Shown here: piece after piece, positions 62,403-64,000 of the stretch | Layout: each line of letters opens with the position of its first letter | Numbering within the stretch: position 1 is the stretch's first letter | DNA from: Artemia franciscana | Taxonomy: Eukaryota; Arthropoda; Branchiopoda; Anostraca; Artemiidae | Assembly: GCF_032884065.1 (NCBI RefSeq) | Contig: NC_088867.1 | Location: 25,436,662 to 25,500,661, forward strand | Reading direction: 5' to 3' | Length of the DNA: 64,000 nt | Notes under the pieces: generated by a model | Seen by the model: only the letters and a program-made list of their open reading frames with translations | The model's database searches: none | What the model was told of the DNA's origin: nothing | Program-made: the position numbers and the translations under genes

Positions 62403-63080
62403 TTAGTGATGATGATGGTTGGACGTCTCAACGGCATCCCACTCAGTTTGCCATGGCTTTGATGACCATTCTCCATCAATGGCTCTTTTAAAGGCAGTAG
62501 TACTGGGGATAGTGACTGCTTTTTCGGTTAGAGAATTCCACAAACTCACTATTCTGTAAGTGAAGAAGTTATTGCGTTGTCTAGTGGCAGCTCTCTTCTG
62601 ATATAGTTTCCGACTATGCCCCCTAGTTCTGACAGACTGGTCAAGTTGAAATAGCTTATTTAATGGAGAGTTATAATTCAGGAGCTTATGCTTCATAATA
62701 ATATCACCCCTTTTACGTCTGTAGACGAGACCGGGGAGTTTCAGCCTCTTCAGACGGGATGAGTAGTTTAAGTATTTGCATCCCTCAATTGCTTTCGTAG
62801 CCCGTCTCTGAACTGTTTCTAACTTCTGCTGGTCACCTTTGTTGAGGGGGCTAGCAACACACATGCCAAACTCCAAATTAGGCCTGACCAATGCCTTCTA
62901 TAATTTAGTCATCACCATAGGTGACCAACTAGTAATTGTTCTTTTTATAATGCCCAGGGTTTGGAGTGCTTTGGCTACAGCTGTCTGTGTGTGTATAGTG
63001 AATTTTAATTCTTTATCGACTATGAATATATCCATAGTCGACTACGACTATGAATATATTTTGTATCCAATAAAAGTTTC
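62403..63080 (-). mobile_element. 5'-truncated LINE, RT C-terminal part
   Basis: Minus strand 62891-62403 is an open frame (VRPNLEFGMCVASPLNKG, LETVQRRATKAIEG, RLKRLKLPGLVYRRKRGDII, RNNFFTYRIVSLWNSL) typical of the C-terminal region of CR1/RTE-type LINEs. Upstream of a TAG the same frame continues: KELKFTIHTQTAVAKALQTL and GIIKRTITSW, to about 63030. The frame ends in four His from a CAT microsatellite. It lies just 5' of the decayed R1/I-like LINE, same strand. Confidence 0.83.
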
Positions 63081-63171
63081 TTAATTTGACTGCTGGAAAA
63101 TAACAGGGGTATGATCCATCAGAGGAATATGATAAAAAGTCTGGTTATACCTATACAACTACTAACTAACA

Positions 63172-63423
63172 CAAAGTAGAAACAATAGGGAAAATCTTTT
63201 CAAGACAGTGGAAATCAATGTAGTGGAAATTTCGGCCCTATGTCCAAGGGCCGTCTTCAGCACATTACGAGAAAGAAAAAAATATATATATAAACTTACA
63301 TTAAATGTCAATATTAAAACTAATAATGATTTTTAAAAACTTTTTTTTTTAATCCACTGAAATATCCAATGAATTGATTTCCACTGTCTTGAAAAGATTT
63401 TCCCTATTGTTTCTACTTTGTAT
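63172..63423. mobile_element. inverted-repeat unit with a hammerhead-like core (Penelope-like element relic)
   Basis: ACAAAGTAGAAACAATAGGG and the following 29 bases (to 63220) reappear as their reverse complement ending at about 63423; the 49-bp match is essentially perfect. The enclosed 150 bp contains, on the minus strand, CTGAAGA, a stem CGGCCCT/AGGGCCG and GAAA. Penelope-like elements are known to carry LTR-like terminal sequences in direct or inverted orientation with hammerhead motifs. No RT or GIY-YIG coding region is present. Confidence 0.55.
63230..63260 (-). ncRNA. hammerhead-ribozyme-like core
   Basis: Minus strand: CTGAAGA (fits CUGANGA), a 7-bp stem II CGGCCCT-TGGACAT-AGGGCCG, then GAAA. 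A minimal stem I (GTG before CTGAAGA with CAC after TTTC) is possible; stem III would be almost absent, as in the minimal hammerheads described in Penelope-like elements. Cleavage activity is not shown. Confidence 0.45.
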
Positions 63424-64000
63424 TTGTTTGTTATGGAAAGGCAGAAGGGTCTTCGCCGCTATTTTTTATACAACTGATGAAGCACACTTTTTAACACAAT
63501 CAAATATCATTATTTATCACAGTCTACACAGAGATGTTTCCAGTTTGAAGTCTAAACTGATACTATGAGGTCCTAACTTTTCTAAATCAAAGCAAAAAAT
63601 ACATATTTCACTAATGATCAATTATTATACATCAACTTGCTACGTAATACCTACATCTTGCGTATGTCTATTCTTCAAAGAATTTTTACAACAAAAATGA
63701 GAGCCTAGTATTGTTCTTTTTGCCTATTCTTCAACATTAATCAATTATTTTTTAGCACAAGGATTTATTTTTATTTTGAAACAAATTTAGATTAACCATA
63801 TATATATAAAGTACCTGCAACGAAATTGACTAAACACTACTTGATTTTCCCAATTAGCTCTGCACGCTTAGTTGTTCTCTGGAACAACGATCGGATCATG
63901 TGCTTCACCTGAAAAAAAAAGTGATTCACAGTATTAGAAAAAACCACGTCATATCGCAAAAGTTTCACAGCATCACAAGGAAATGTAGAATAAATAAGAA
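63424..64000. other. window end, possible last exon of another gene
   Basis: Mostly AT-rich. At 63908 the minus strand has a strong acceptor (a T9 run, then CAG), followed by 23 open codons VKHMIRSLFQRTTKRAELIG.. and TAG, or in another phase a short frame ending VVPENN-stop. An AATAAA lies further on near 63765. Not a firm gene call. Confidence 0.25.

Noticed and set aside
62403-62420. C-terminal His tag-like HHHH as a sign of vector contamination
   Set aside because: It comes from a CAT microsatellite at a LINE 3' end, in the midst of normal genomic repeats.

Overview
This is eukaryotic, probably arthropod, nuclear DNA: AT-rich, intron-dominated and full of transposons. The protein of its only host gene reads like an arthropod O-GlcNAcase. 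Several repeat families, and the style of the reverse-transcriptase relics, remind me of branchiopod crustaceans such as Artemia. That last point is recollection, not shown by the window.

Host gene. The minus strand from 40054 down to 1483 carries ten coding exons of an OGA (O-GlcNAcase, GH84) gene, written here by hand from splice sites. All visible introns are GT-AG and all phases agree. Together the exons give 587 residues: the whole catalytic domain, a Ser/Pro-rich linker and the start of the stalk. The rest of the gene lies beyond base 1. One tRNA-Trp (CCA) gene sits in intron 5.

Mobile elements. The introns and the 24 kb upstream hold: (i) a family of Helitrons with textbook ends (A before TC, CTAG before T, and a strong 3' hairpin), each keeping only the last part of a Pif1-type helicase plus internal minisatellites, A/T-rich tracts and (TA)n; (ii) a nearly complete two-ORF LINE at 10.77-14.65 kb, antisense in intron 7; (iii) LINE relics at 40.38-44.2 kb (split by a later 2.44-kb insertion), 47.1-47.8 kb, 58.9-59.25 kb, 59.43-62.2 kb and 62.4-63.08 kb; (iv) a dead mariner transposase in intron 3; (v) foldback-type repeats; (vi) local tandem arrays (8.46-10.44, 18.5-21.0, 41.8-42.46, 53.3-54.36 kb); and (vii) a 49-bp inverted-repeat unit at 63.17-63.42 kb with a hammerhead-like core, as in Penelope-like elements.

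How it fits together. Nothing here is an operon-like system. The window is one long housekeeping gene whose introns serve as landing sites. The most novel-looking material is how the Helitrons are arranged: tandem and head-to-head 5' ends, a CRE-TATA-CRE promoter-like module, a tRNA-like insert and a chimeric element. A second candidate is a duplicated triple-hairpin unit beside the tRNA gene. Many long open frames in the window are translations of minisatellites and are not genes.
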